Source: Opisthocomus hoazin (lineage: Eukaryota; Chordata; Aves; Opisthocomiformes; Opisthocomidae). Taken from it: a stretch of DNA of 64,000 nt. The DNA is taken from positions 1,240,001 through 1,304,000 of the forward strand of contig NC_134443.1 in assembly GCF_030867145.1 (NCBI RefSeq), in the 5' to 3' direction. The notes beneath the pieces were generated by a model, which did no database searches, was not told the origin of the DNA, and saw only the letters and a program-made list of their open reading frames with translations. Shown here one piece after another: positions 1 to 23,560 of this stretch. Numbering within the stretch: position 1 is the stretch's first letter; the number at the start of each line of letters is the position of its first letter. The translations under genes and the position numbers were made by a program.

Positions 1-628
1 GGAAGCCTGGAGCACAGCTGGCTCTCCGGAGCTTGAGCTGCTGGGGTTGTGGGCACTACAGCGATCGGCCGAGCCCTGCTGCTCCCGGGGTCGGGGCAGC
101 GCGGTAGAAAGCGTGGCCTACCAGCGCCTTGACACAGTTTGTCAGACCTCTGAAGCTGTTAATCTTCCTCACGTTGGTGGTGAGAGGGCTTGTTTCAAGC
201 AATGCTCATGTCCAGATCACGTGAGTAAACTGACTTTGTGCTAAATGGTAGCTGTCACGGAGCTCTGGTGTGGTGGATAAATAGGACTGTGATTGATGGC
301 CTGGCAGGATTACAGCAGCTGCAGAGAAGACCCATTAGCGTAAGTCATCTACTTAGTGTTTATGGCTTAAACTGTCACGTCAGCTCAAGCTGACAGGCGA
401 GAAACCTGCAGGATGACGGCTGTGCAGACAAAGCGTGTGTGAACGGTTGCGAAGCTTAACGTGTGTGCAAGCGTGAGGGAGTGCAGCCTCTGTAAGAAAG
501 TGGATAAAGCACCCTGGCTTTATTTTGGCTTCCAATGTGCTGATGCTGACCTGAAGGCAGAGCTCTGCTGCCCTGCACTAACTGCTACACCTGCCCCAGA
601 CTGAGTCGGCCTCATCTGCTCCCTCTAG
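1..628. other. TPM3 intron sequence upstream of exon 3
   Basis: No coding exon was recognised here. The tropomyosin start exons (1a, 1b, 2a, 2b) were looked for by their protein signature and not seen, so the promoters of TPM3 lie to the left of the window. The stretch ends in a normal polypyrimidine tract and AG before exon 3. I see no repeat in it. Confidence 0.7.
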
Positions 629-14265
<13,637 letters not shown>

Positions 14266-14530
14266 GCTGGCCGGCTGCGGAGTTTTACTGTGTGGGAGCT
14301 GCTCTCTCTGGGCCTGTGGGGGCTGAGGGCAGGTCTGAGGGCTGGGGCCTGTGCCTCTGCCGGAGGGAGGAAGGATGGGGTGAGTTGAGGCGGGGCTCGC
14401 CTGCTTCTTCCCGGGGCCGGAGCGCGGTGGGGCCGGGGGGGGGTGTGGGGGTTTGGGGTGTGTGTGAGCGCTCCCTCCTCTACCTCAGCCCTTCGCGGGG
14501 GTCTGCTGCCCGCTCCCGCGTGGGGAGCAC

Positions 14531-14740
14531 CGCGCATGCGCAGTGCGCAGGCGGTGAGGCACTCACCAGGGCTGGGCGGGAGCCGGGAGGTGGGCGGCAC
14601 CGCGCATGCGCAGAGCCTGAGGGATGCACTTGGGCGGCAGAGGGAAGGTGGGCGTGTCACCTCCGCGCATGCGCAGGTGGTGAGGAACGCACTGGGGCTG
14701 GGTAGGCGCGGGGAGGTGGGCGGGGCCGCGCATGCGCACT
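14531..14740 (+). promoter_or_regulatory. CpG-island promoter with four tandem NRF1 palindromes
   Basis: GCGCATGCGC, the NRF1 binding palindrome, occurs four times. The CGCGCATGCG copies start at 14531, 14601, 14664 and 14727, so the spacing is 70, 63 and 63 bp. The sequence between copies is also related (repeated GGTGAG..CACT, GGGCTGGG and GGAGGTGGGCGG blocks). This is therefore a short tandem array, each unit carrying one site. It lies just upstream of the relic first exon of NUP210L, and I infer it was that gene's promoter. The CpG-rich region extends from about 14280 to 15050. Confidence 0.7.
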
Positions 14741-14765
14741 GCCAGTTGTGGCGACGCTCCGCAGC

Positions 14766-14915
14766 GTGAGGAGAGCTGGGTTCGCCGCCCTCGTCCTCCC
14801 CCCGCTCTCTGCGGTGGCCGTCTTCGCCTCTCAAGCCTGCCCAAAGCGCTGCTGCCCTTCGGCAGGAAGCCTCGGGCTCCCTCCGAGCTAGAAGCTGCGG
14901 GGGCTGTTGCTCCCG
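14766..14915 (+). pseudogene. NUP210L: NUP210L relic exon 1 (signal peptide and start of mature protein)
   Basis: One frame gives a signal-peptide-like run, FAALVLPPLSAVAVFASQA (14781-14837). The next frame then gives LPKALLPFGRKPRAPSELEA, which resembles the gp210 mature start ([20 protein letters not shown]). The switch between frames marks an indel near 14837. A GTG at 14766 occupies the place where an ATG start could have been. A good donor, CCCG|GTGAGC, closes the exon at 14915. Confidence 0.6.
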
Positions 14916-15662
14916 GTGAGCGGGCAGTGGCACGGGGGCGGGCGGGCCCTTGCTCCTGGTGAAAGAGGGAGCGGTGCTGAGGGGAGCAGAGGCTGCGGGG
15001 AGCGCTGAGGAGGCGGGAGCCCTCTGGTAACAGGGTAGAGAAAGCCGGCACTGAGGGAGGGTGTGTGGTGGAGGGGTCTGTGGCTTGTTTTCCTGGGCTA
15101 GGGAAAGGTCTGGAGAGCACAAGGGGCAGACCTGAACAGAACCCAGGCGCCCGAGCTCAGGGCCTCGCTGCGGGGTGCTGGGCACGGCTGCGCTGCCGGC
15201 TGGCGAGGCAGAAGGCTCTCGCCTTCTTCAGCAGCACCATAGTCCAAGGGGCATCGGTGATCTGACGGGGGGACCGAGGGGATGTTGTCCCCTCTGCTTG
15301 TGCTTGGCTGTGGGGTGCCGGTTTGTGTAGTCAGAGCTGGGTTGGTGGGTTTTCTGGGTTCTTGGCTGGTGTCAACGTCAAAACCTGGAGAAGAGGGACC
15401 GCCAGCTGTTGGCCTGTGCACCTTTGGAACTTGGTACGTGAGCTGTTGGGAGCCAGCTCTACCCAGCACGGAGAAGAATGCGCTGAAGCAGATTGTTGCA
15501 GGAGTAAATACGAAAAAAGGGAGTAGTTTAATGACAATATAAACCTGCATTTACTTAATCACTCTGCCACTTTTTGGTTTTAAGCCTTTTTAAAGATACT
15601 CCTGTGAGTAGGGGTGGGGGAAAGCATCTTTCTGTCTTTCGTTCAGGCCTTCCTCACGTTAG

Positions 15663-15743
15663 GATACAGTCACTGTTGAGCCCGTTGATGAGAATGGCAT
15701 CATTTGTTCCCAAAATGCTTTGGTGTCTGCTCAGTCTTCATAA
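15663..15743 (+). pseudogene. NUP210L: NUP210L relic exon, VEP..CSQ segment
   Basis: After a polypyrimidine tract and TTAG, the exon encodes DTVTVEPVDENGIICSQNAL and VSAQSS, which resembles the gp210 segment [20 protein letters not shown]. It then has TAA as its last codon, immediately followed by the donor GTGAGA. One C-to-T change from CAA would explain the stop. Confidence 0.7.
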
Positions 15744-16028
15744 GTGAGAAAGCTAGGCAGTGTTGTGATGGCTGAGGAACGTGGTGGGTAGAGTGTACAA
15801 ATTCATAGAGCAGAGGATTGTACGCATAAATGTACATTTTTAGAAAGAAGAACAATTTACTCTGTTGAAAAACCTATGGTTTGTGATAGCGTATTATTCA
15901 GGCTCTGTAGGACAGGAAGCCGCCTGTTTGTTCTTTATTATTTTCACTAGTACTAGCTTTTCACAAGTTTTGAAGCCATTATGAGCTTGTAGATGCTGAA
16001 TTAAGGATTATTTGTTCTCTTGTTGTAG

Positions 16029-16163
16029 TGACAGGCCATTTACTCTGTTGTGATGTCATTGTTGATGTGATAGACAGTATTGAGATTGTCTCCCCGACTC
16101 AAGAACTCTGTGTGGATGGTTCTCCCCTGGCTGTGAGAGCTCTGGACATCGAAGGTGTTACTT
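16029..16163 (+). pseudogene. NUP210L: NUP210L relic exon, CDxIVD..IVS..EL segment
   Basis: Following TTGTTGTAG the exon reads TGHLLCCDVIVDVIDSIEIV, then SPTQELCVDGSPLAVRALDI and EGVT. gp210 has [20 protein letters not shown], then [20 protein letters not shown], so similarity is strong and nearly colinear, with about two residues missing before VRALD. The frame is open across the exon. The donor T|GTGAGA at 16164 falls where the family splits the EGNTF codons. Confidence 0.8.
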
Positions 16164-16376
16164 GTGAGATGAGCTCTCCTGCTATAATTCCAAAGTTGTA
16201 ACTCTTCCTCCTGAGAAAGAAATGCTTTGTGTTTTCTTCATATTTAAAGGGAAAGGAGGTTTGGTTTTACTGTATCAGCTAGCAAGAATCCATGAGTTTT
16301 AGTCTGTGTGCGAATTCTCCTTTCTGTAGATAATTATCAGATTCCTGTAATCTGTAAAGTCACCTTTTTTTTTCAG

Positions 16377-16430
16377 AATTAGAACTTCTCCTTCAACATT
16401 ATGAACTTGAACTTTGCGACTGAGTTATTG
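16377..16430 (+). pseudogene. NUP210L: NUP210L relic exon, YELEL segment
   Basis: After TTTTTTTTTCAG the reading ELLLQHYELELCD matches the ITEL..DQYELQLQ segment of gp210. A TGA follows directly, and the right-hand border is not clear. The match is short, so it is supported mainly by order and strand. Confidence 0.5.
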
Positions 16431-17571
16431 CGCCGGGGGGGTCTGACCTTCTTCCGGTGGGTTGGAGGTGAACGCAGCCACTGTGTGAGCAGCGCGGCTG
16501 GGACAGAGCAAGCTTGTCTTTGTTCGTGAGAGTGTCGTTCTAAATAGAGTTCTGGCTAGATCTTATGTCCTGTTACGTGGCTGTCCTCTTTCCCAAGTAT
16601 GACCAACCTGATTTGTAGTAAAAAAGACTGTAAAAGCAAACAGGAAATTTTGGGGTCCGATTCTGAGTTTCTCTGAACGCTTGAACTTCTCACAGTAGAT
16701 CCTTGGGCTCTCTGGGGACATCTGTATTCTCTTTTAATAAATGAAAACCGTGAAAGAATTATTGTACAAGAACCAAGATGGTCATATGTGAGCTGCATCT
16801 GGTCTTCCTAGCTGTACTATGTATGTTGTAGAACCTGGATTTTTAGGTAGTAAGAAAATGAAGGTTTGATTGTAAAACTCCCACATTTCTTTTTTTTTTT
16901 TTTTATCCAGAACATACTTCTCCTTTAAAATATAATTGCCTCCATTACGTTGGCAGTGGGCAGCTAAGGCAAAAACAGACTGCATCTTTTCAAGTCCGTT
17001 GATTTGCAAATTGAAGTTGGCTTTTCTCCGTTTGATGGGCTGCTCGCTAAATCAGAGTAATTAACTAAACTAAAGATTAACAACAGAGAATGGGCCTCGG
17101 AGCTTGGAAAACATGTGTCATGGTTTCCTTCGTGCCCCTTTGTGCTTCTTGCTGAACTATTTTTGTTGGAGTGTGTTTGAATTCAAGAATTAGTTTTTAC
17201 ATGATACCGGATACTTTGGAGGATGAATAATGAGAGCTTTTCTGCTTCAGTCACTAATTCCTATCCAGAAAAGTTTCACAGTGATGCTGGGTGCTGGCTG
17301 CCTCATCGCTGTCCTTTGCCATTCTGCGCTGAAATCTGTTTGTTGGCAGCAGAAAGGTGACTTTGCTACAGAAATTAGCATCACTCTCTCATTGCTCTAG
17401 GACAAAGCGTAACACAAACTTCAGGTTTCCAAGCCAGTTTAGAAGTGCTTCTGTTATTAATCTGCAGATTAATAACTTTTGATAATAGAGTTGCTTTCTT
17501 AATGAAAAATGTGTTACCACCATTAGTTGCTGTTGCTGGTTCTCGGGAGCAAACCACGTGTTCTCTGTCAG

Positions 17572-17650
17572 GTTTCACTGTCTACCCAGGAGACAGGTGG
17601 ATGCTGGAGGCAAAGCGAGAGTATGTGATCGCTGTAGAAGTTTGACACAG
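17572..17650 (+). pseudogene. NUP210L: NUP210L relic exon, FTVxPGDRW segment
   Basis: Directly after the acceptor TCTGTCAG the frame reads FTVYPGDRWMLEAKREYVIA and VEV. gp210 has [20 protein letters not shown] and IEVFDK here. The conserved FTV.PGDRW core makes this one of the clearest pieces. After VEV the frame is lost at GTTTGACAC, consistent with loss of two T residues from a VFD codon run. Confidence 0.8.
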
Positions 17651-18012
17651 GCAGCACTGAAGTGTATTTATCTGATGTGAATATGTGTTTAGTTAACAAC
17701 GAGCAGCTGCCAAAGGGAGTGCCATGATGAATTGTGTTAGATATTTAGCACTAATAAGGATATGAGAGAGAGAGGGGGAGAGAGAAGGAAATTAACCCTT
17801 GCCGTGTTGTTATCTCCGTCTCGCTCTCACACGCTTTTCTATTCCCATTTCATCCATACCATTCTCCTTACTGTGTTGCAAGCCTCTACAGAAACAGACA
17901 ATTCTGTGAGTGTTTGCGGAAAGCGCGCTGGGTTTTACTTGGAAGGGGACGCAATTTTCACTGATCTCTTGTCAATTTGCAGAACCTGAGAATAACTCGT
18001 CTTTTTTCTAAG

Positions 18013-18215
18013 GTGTGTTTTGAAGAGCTGCTGTCTTCTCATGATGGGTCTTACCATATGGTTCAGGTAATGCCGTCCTGAAAGATGGCATTACAGCGTT
18101 AAAAGCCGAGCTGATTTCTGTTCTTCTACAGGGAAGAGACAAAGGTGGTAGTAATTTTCTTCAGATTTGTTTTTCTCTAGTCCCTCAGGTCGTATAATAA
18201 TACTCTTGTTCACAC
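18013..18215 (+). pseudogene. NUP210L: NUP210L relic exon, FEELLSS..GSYH segment
   Basis: After TTTTCTAAG the frame reads VCFEELLSSHDGSYHMVQ, like gp210 FFEVLSSSQNGSYHRI. After a frame change near 18075 it continues LKDGITALKAELISVLLQGR, like [20 protein letters not shown]. The GTAATG at 18067 could act as a donor, but the match continuing beyond it suggests the original exon was longer. No further NUP210L exon was recognised downstream. Confidence 0.7.
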
Positions 18216-20776
18216 CTATGTGAAAGGAACTTCTTTGTGGTTCAAGTTATGCCGTATTTCTTCTACAAGAGCAAGTTATTCTCTACAAGGTTTTTGTAGG
18301 CAATGCCTTCTGCAGTTTCTGTAGTTGTGAGCAGTCCAAGAGGCAAATGGGACTCCCTCAGAAATGTGAGAAACCAGGTACTTTGATAGGAAGGCCAGGA
18401 AAAATTGAGTTACAGCAGCGACTCTTGCACGTTCTGCTCTGGTGTCAGAGCAGCAGCAGCTCTTACCTGAGCTGTGTGCAGCGTGGTGGCTTCTTACCCG
18501 GACCTGCGTAGGGCCTTGGCACACTTGCTCTTTGCCAAGTAGTGTTCTTGCAAACAATTTCCACACAAAGTTTTGGAGTGAGGGTGTTCTAGGGACCATT
18601 CTCCATTGGGGAGTTAGATGTAGTTTTTGAAGCTGATGAGTTTCAAAGCAGAAGCAAGTTATCCCATGCCAACTGGCCTCAGCACCTGGGAATGTAAATT
18701 AAATGTGTTCAGGAACTAATATAAATGGAGCCACAGACTCCTGTCTCAGTTCTACACAAAGCAAAGTAATTTGGAGGCAATCCAGCATGTTAAAGCGACA
18801 TTTTGATTACCCCAAAAAAGAAACAACTGGTTTTAGATACGTGGTTTTTAAGCTTACGTCCTAAGCAATCAGTACAAATCTTCTTGGCGGGATTTCAGAC
18901 CTGCTAAGACTTGTATAAAGTGTCTAGTTCTGTTACCTGTCATTTGCCAGCGGTTAAAAGTGTGAACTTTGTCCTTTTGGTGGCAAGCTCTTTGCTTGAA
19001 AGATTTCTTCCTCTTTTCCCCTTGTTTGTAAGATGGCTCTGAAGCTCACTTCCCCATAGCAGTCAGCCATGAGCAGGTGGTGAAGGTTTCCCTTCCCACC
19101 AAGCTGTCACCTTCTTTCCTTGCATTTCCACACCATCCCATGGAAGTCTCATATCGATATAAACTGCAGGTGAAGTAGGCAATGGACAGGAAAATCGTGA
19201 AGGCCACCTTGGTGTGAGCGCCTCTTCCAGAAGAAAAGTTCCTTAAAAACATCTAGCCAATAGAGGCACAATGAGACTCCTGAGCACGAGTGGGCCAAAT
19301 CACTCTCATTTTCCATCTTTGGCCATGTAACAGTTCTGCTTCCACACTGCTCTCTGTTTAGCTCCCCGTTTTCTGTTGATAAAGTCATGTACTCTCTTCC
19401 TTTCTCCAGAGATGCCATGCTCTTATCCTCAAGTGTTCTTTTCCCCCATCCATGCTTTTCCTCTCTCTTCCGCTCTTGTGTCTTTTTGTTGTCTTGTTCT
19501 TTGGTCACGTGCCTGTATTCCCAGGCTGTTTGCTGTTTGCTTGGCTCTGCATCGTTAAAGTCCACGGGGTTTTTGAACTGGTGACAGTCTTGTGTAATTG
19601 TAAGAAGAGGCAACAGAGGTGCACTTTTTCCCCATTCTTTCACACTTTTCCCTCTTCTTTTGGTCCTTATTTACCTGGGGTAAATGGTCTCCCTGTGTCT
19701 TGGCTGGAAAAATGGAGTTTGTTTGGTTTTGCTTAAGCTGTAAAATAAGCCTACATGTTTTCCGTTTTACTTCCCATGGTCCATTGTGAGACGTAATGGA
19801 AGTCTGAAAAGTACTTTGAGATCCTCAGCTGAAAAGTTACAGGAGTGCTGCTGCTGGTTTTGGTTGGGGCTTGGGTTTGGGGGTTTTTTTGTACTGTAAC
19901 GCCATTGCTAAGCTAATACTGCTTGCTTTGTCACAGGAAATAATCCTGTGGTGAATTGTGTGGGCTGAGCCCAGCGAAGCTTTGCTTATGTCAAGTGGAT
20001 GCAGTTGCCTACCAACAATCAACACAGTTGATCAGAGCAATGGCTTTTGAGTAGAATCCATCCTGTCTGTAATTTTAACTTCTCTGTAACAGACACACAA
20101 AGGTGTATTTTCTTCAGTTACTCTGTCTTTGCCTCTTTGCTTTCATCGTAGCTCATCCCTTTGCAGCCTGGAAAGGTATGATCTCTGTTTGGGGTTCCTG
20201 GGACCAGTTACAGCCCACCTGTGTGTGTCTGACATGCACGAGTTGGAGGTGGATCTCACTGCTAAGGTGAAGTGGTCTCAGGGAAGCTCAAATGTTTCTA
20301 GAACCTAACGTGGAAGGATATATTTCCCTGCCCGCAGAGAGGAGGCAGCACCAAGATAGGTTTTAGGACTAAGCATTCAGAGCAAGACATGGATATGGAG
20401 CCCCCAAGGAAGAATGTACAAAGCACCTCTCTTCCTTTCTCCTCTCCCCCTCTCTTTAATCCAGCTTGAGACTGGCAAGTATCTCATCGTTAACCGTTTT
20501 GAGTCCTGGGCTTTCAGCACTTCCCTTGCAGAGTAAATACTTCAAGTACGTGAAGCTGGTTTTGGTTAAACTCTTGTAGTGAATCTTCTTTACTGCCAAG
20601 TTCTTCTAAGTAACTGCATTTTTCTGAAGTTGGCTGCGTGTTTTACAGACAGTGTCTGCTCCAAAGCTGATAACACCTGATGTTTATAGTCTTACTGAGC
20701 TAATGGTAGGAATGGAAGGCAGAAAAAGGCCCCTGTTGATAATTATTACCATAGCAGCCAAGGTCACCAGTAGACC
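18216..20776. other. Stretch without recognised gene
   Basis: AT-richer than its surroundings, and probably ancient NUP210L intron sequence. I looked for further gp210-like exons and found none that I can support. It has no clear CR1, LTR or tRNA. Confidence 0.5.
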
Positions 20777-21266
20777 TGTTAGGTCCCGGGAGTGAGGAGT
20801 CGGAAAGGGTCGCACTCACAGGGAGGGGCGGACAGAACAGGGGACCCGGTATTGGCCAATGCGGTATTCCATGCCATGCGCATCGTACTCAGGGTAACGC
20901 TGGAGGATCACGAGGGTCTCGCTCTCTTCATCCAAGGCCAGCTTCTGAAGAGGACGCTGCTCCTTGTCCTGCCTGCGATCCTGAGCCAGATTCCGATCCG
21001 TGCGGTCCTGAGTCCAGTTCCCGTCTACTGATGAGACCACCCTGGAACTTCCTGGTGCCTGCCTGTGGCACACAACTCCACGAAACTCGGTATGGGTTTT
21101 GTATATTTTATTTCTCTTAGTATTATTAGTAAAGCTGTTTTAATATCCAGTTTGTGCGTCTCTCTCCCTTTTCCTCCTATTTGCTGTCCCCTGATGGGGC
21201 GGGGCGGGGTTAACAGAGAGCATCTGCCGCTCCGTTCATTGCCGCCCTGCTCTGAGCGGTGACACA
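20777..21266 (+). mobile_element. Old avian LTR fossil, ERVL-like
   Basis: It starts TGTTAGG, carries the GGTATTCCATGCCATG block shared with the other LTRs in this window, then a T-rich polyadenylation region and a G-rich tail ending GACACA. It stands alone, with no internal region recognised next to it. The ends are approximate and there is no clear target duplication. Confidence 0.5.
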
Positions 21267-21410
21267 AGGGCAGAGGAGGGCCAGCAACACATTTCAGCGC
21301 CGGCACCTTCTGTGTGAGAGCTGTCTCGGGACGTTTGCGATTTTGGAGCTGGGCTCCAGCAGGCAAAGGAGAGCAACAAATCTGGTGAAGGGTTTAGAGC
21401 AGAAGTCTTA

Positions 21411-21790
21411 GACTGGGGTTGTTCAGTCTGGAGAAGAGGAGGCCTAGGGGAGACCTTATCGCTCTCTACAACAACCTGAAAGGCGGTTGTAGTGAGGTGG
21501 ATGTTGGTCTCTTCTCCCAAGTAACAAGCCATAGAACAAGAGGAAATGGCCTCAGGTTGCACCAGGGGAGGTTTAGATTGGATATTAAGAAAAATTTCTT
21601 CCCCAGAAGCGTTATCAAGCACTGGAACAGGCTGCCCAGGGAAGGGATGGAGTCACCATCCCTGGAGGCGTTTGAAAGACATGCGGATGTGGTGCTTAGG
21701 GACAGGGTTTAGTGGTGGGATTGGCAGTGCTAGGTTAATGGTTGGACTTCATGGTCTTAAAGGTCTTTTCCAACCTAAATGATTCTATCA
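21411..21790 (+). mobile_element. CR1 LINE 3' fragment
   Basis: It contains the CR1 signature GGAGAAGAGGAGGCCTAGGG, then AAATTTCTTCCCC, AGGCTGCCCAGGGAAG and the terminal CCAACCTAAATGATTCTATC. It has the carboxyl end of the reverse-transcriptase ORF and the 3' UTR only, so it is a typical 5'-truncated copy. It is close in sequence to the copy at 43690-44281. Confidence 0.9.
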
Positions 21791-21867
21791 GCAGTAAGCA
21801 AATCCTATATTAGTTTGTGCTTATAATGTAAAGAAACGGGGAATATTAAGGGGGAAAAGTATTAAAC

Positions 21868-22270
21868 GAGGTTTTTAGCCAAATGAGAATAGGCTTAGTT
21901 TGAGACTTCTGAAAGCTCGGGTTGTGCTCCAGAGGCACCTCCATGGGTGATGACGAGTTGTCTCCTGTTTGTGTCCAGCTTTTTAGGGGATCAAGTAAAA
22001 GCTCTGTCTTCTTGGGGGACACCCAACCCTCCCCTCCTACCCCCTGTGGAACCTCCTCCCCTTTGTCCCTTTGCCAAGCCTCCCCTTCTGTCACACTGCT
22101 GTGTCCAGGCTCCGCTTTGTGCTCCCTCAGTTTTGTGAGGAAGCCAGATGAGAGTAGGCTCTGAAAGCTTTTCGCTTTGAGGGGATCGACTCAAAGCTCT
22201 GTCTTCTTGGGGTGTCCCAACTTCCCCTTCTGGCCCTCTGCCATGCATGGGCCTTAGCTTTGCACTCACT
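21868..22270 (+). repeat. Two diverged tandem units of about 0.15-0.25 kb, nature unknown
   Basis: The block AGCCAAATGAGAATAGGCTT near 21878 recurs as AGCCAGATGAGAGTAGGCTC near 22142. AAAGCTCTGTCTTCTTGGGG occurs in both units (near 21997 and 22192), each followed by a C/T-rich stretch. I do not recognise the family. Its position inside the LTR cluster suggests it is old retroelement material. Confidence 0.55.
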
Positions 22271-22523
22271 GGGAAGAGTCTAATTGGGAAAATGTGTCAA
22301 ATTTCCTCCTGGCCAGACCCTAAAAGCCCGTTAAGCTCCACGTGCCACAATTGCGGCACACAATTAAGCAAAAATGGGGGCAGGCATTCAGTCCAACTTG
22401 CCCACCAGTGGAAGGGCCGCACTTAGCCAAACCAGAACTGCAGTCTCCAGCCGAGGGAACCTCTCACCTGGCAAATCAGCTTCCCTTACGAACAGGCACC
22501 GGCAGAAATCTCCTACAGCTTGC
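22271..22523. other. Unassigned sequence inside the LTR cluster
   Basis: No gene or known repeat was recognised. It lies between the tandem units and an LTR, and may belong to the same old insertion. Confidence 0.4.
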
Positions 22524-22945
22524 TGTCCTGGTTTTGGCTGGGATAGAGTTAATTTTCTTATTAGTAGCTCTGTGTTTTGGATTTAGTAGGAGAATAATGT
22601 TGATAACACACTGATGGTTGTCGTTGTTGCTAAGAAATCGAGGACTTTTTCCAGTTTCCCATGTTCAGCTAATGAGCAGGTGTGCAGGAGCTGGGAGGGA
22701 GCACAGCCAGGCAGCTCGCCCAAGCTGGCTAACGGAAATATTCCATACCACAGACGTCATGCTCAGCACAGAAATGAGGGTTGGGCAGGGATCCGCGAGT
22801 TCTCTGAGCTCCTCCATCACTGCTTGGGGACTGGCTGCGCAGTCAGTCAGCGGTGGTGAGAAAAATTGTATTGTGTATCGCTTGTTTTGCATATTCTGTA
22901 GTAGTAGTAGTATTACAAATAGAACCTAAGTGTCATTTTGCCTCT
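22524..22945 (+). mobile_element. LTR fossil of the TGTCCTGG avian ERVL-type family, shortened
   Basis: It shares its start and middle with the LTR at 9658 (TGTCCTGGTTTTGGCTGGGA, then ATATTCCATACC and GACGTCATGCTCAGC). A small GTA repeat lies near the right end. The 3' part is shorter than in the 9658 copy. Old retroviral internal sequence and a further LTR piece follow, so this could be the left end of one broken element. Confidence 0.75.
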
Positions 22946-23420
22946 CACCCCTAATCCAGTGGGGCTGTAGAGAGGAAAAACTCTCCAAATCTGCGAGAAT
23001 TTGGGCAGAAACTGGTCTGAAATGTCTGGATGCGTTACCTCTCCCACTGATGAGTATGAGGAGCATTATGAAGATAAAATACAGGCTGTTTTCTCATGAG
23101 ATTTTAACGGACTGTCTTACACAACACCCTTAATTCCCATGCAGTCAAACTTAAAACTAACGGATAATGCTTTTCTAAAACAGTGCCAGGTATTCATGAA
23201 ATGTTTAAGGGCTTGCCCCACGCAGCTGAAGGCAGCTTTACCAGAACCCACTACTGAAGCCTGTCACTCCTTGAAACCAGGAGACAGGGTCTACGTGGAG
23301 GTGTATCGGTGAAAGCACGCCTGAAGAGCGCCAGAAGGGACCTGATCTGGTCCCGGTAATTACTACAGTAATTACTGCAGTGATGGCAAGGGCTGCTCAA
23401 CTGGATCAGCGCTTCCCAGT
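22946..23420 (+). mobile_element. Remnant of retroviral internal sequence (pol end, gammaretrovirus-like)
   Basis: A short stretch near 23272-23312 reads LKPGDRVYVEVYR, the motif found near the carboxyl end of class I (gamma-like) retroviral integrases. The rest is not recognisable. It is a badly broken fossil with several breaks, flanked on both sides by LTR pieces of the same type. Confidence 0.5.
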
Positions 23421-23560
23421 TGCCCTGGTTTCAGCTGGGACAGAGTTCATTGTCCTCCCAGTAGCTGCTGTGGTTTGGATTTAGTAGGAGAAGAATGTTG
23501 ATAACACTGATGTTCTCAGTTGCCGCTAAGAAAACAAGGCAAGAGGGAGCGACCAGCAGC
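23421..23560 (+). mobile_element. LTR fossil piece, same family, left part only
   Basis: It starts TGCCCTGGTTTCAGCTGGGA and continues with the block TTTGGATTTAGTAGGAGAAG shared by the LTRs at 9658 and 22524. Only the first 130 or so bases are recognisable. Confidence 0.65.

Larger units (their letters stand above)
14766..18215 (+). pseudogene. NUP210L: NUP210L relic (nuclear pore membrane glycoprotein 210-like), decayed
   Basis: NUP210/gp210 family proteins are single-pass nuclear-envelope glycoproteins of about 1,900 residues; NUP210L is the testis-enriched paralogue. In human it follows TPM3 on the same strand. Six stretches on the plus strand, in the right order, resemble the amino-terminal quarter of gp210: 14766-14915, 15663-15743, 16029-16163, 16377-about 16430, 17572-about 17650 and 18013-about 18215. 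Several keep normal splice borders. Damage is plain: a frame change inside exon 1, a stop directly before the donor of the second piece, a frame loss after VAVEV in the fifth, and another in the sixth. Pieces between 16163 and 16377, and everything after about residue 450 of the protein, were not found before the SSR2 gene. I read it as a unitary pseudogene. Assignment rests on remembered NUP210 sequence, not on alignment. Confidence 0.75.

Noticed and set aside
22895-22915. GTA trinucleotide run as a microsatellite of interest
   Set aside because: Only about four units, inside an LTR region that is naturally rich in such words.
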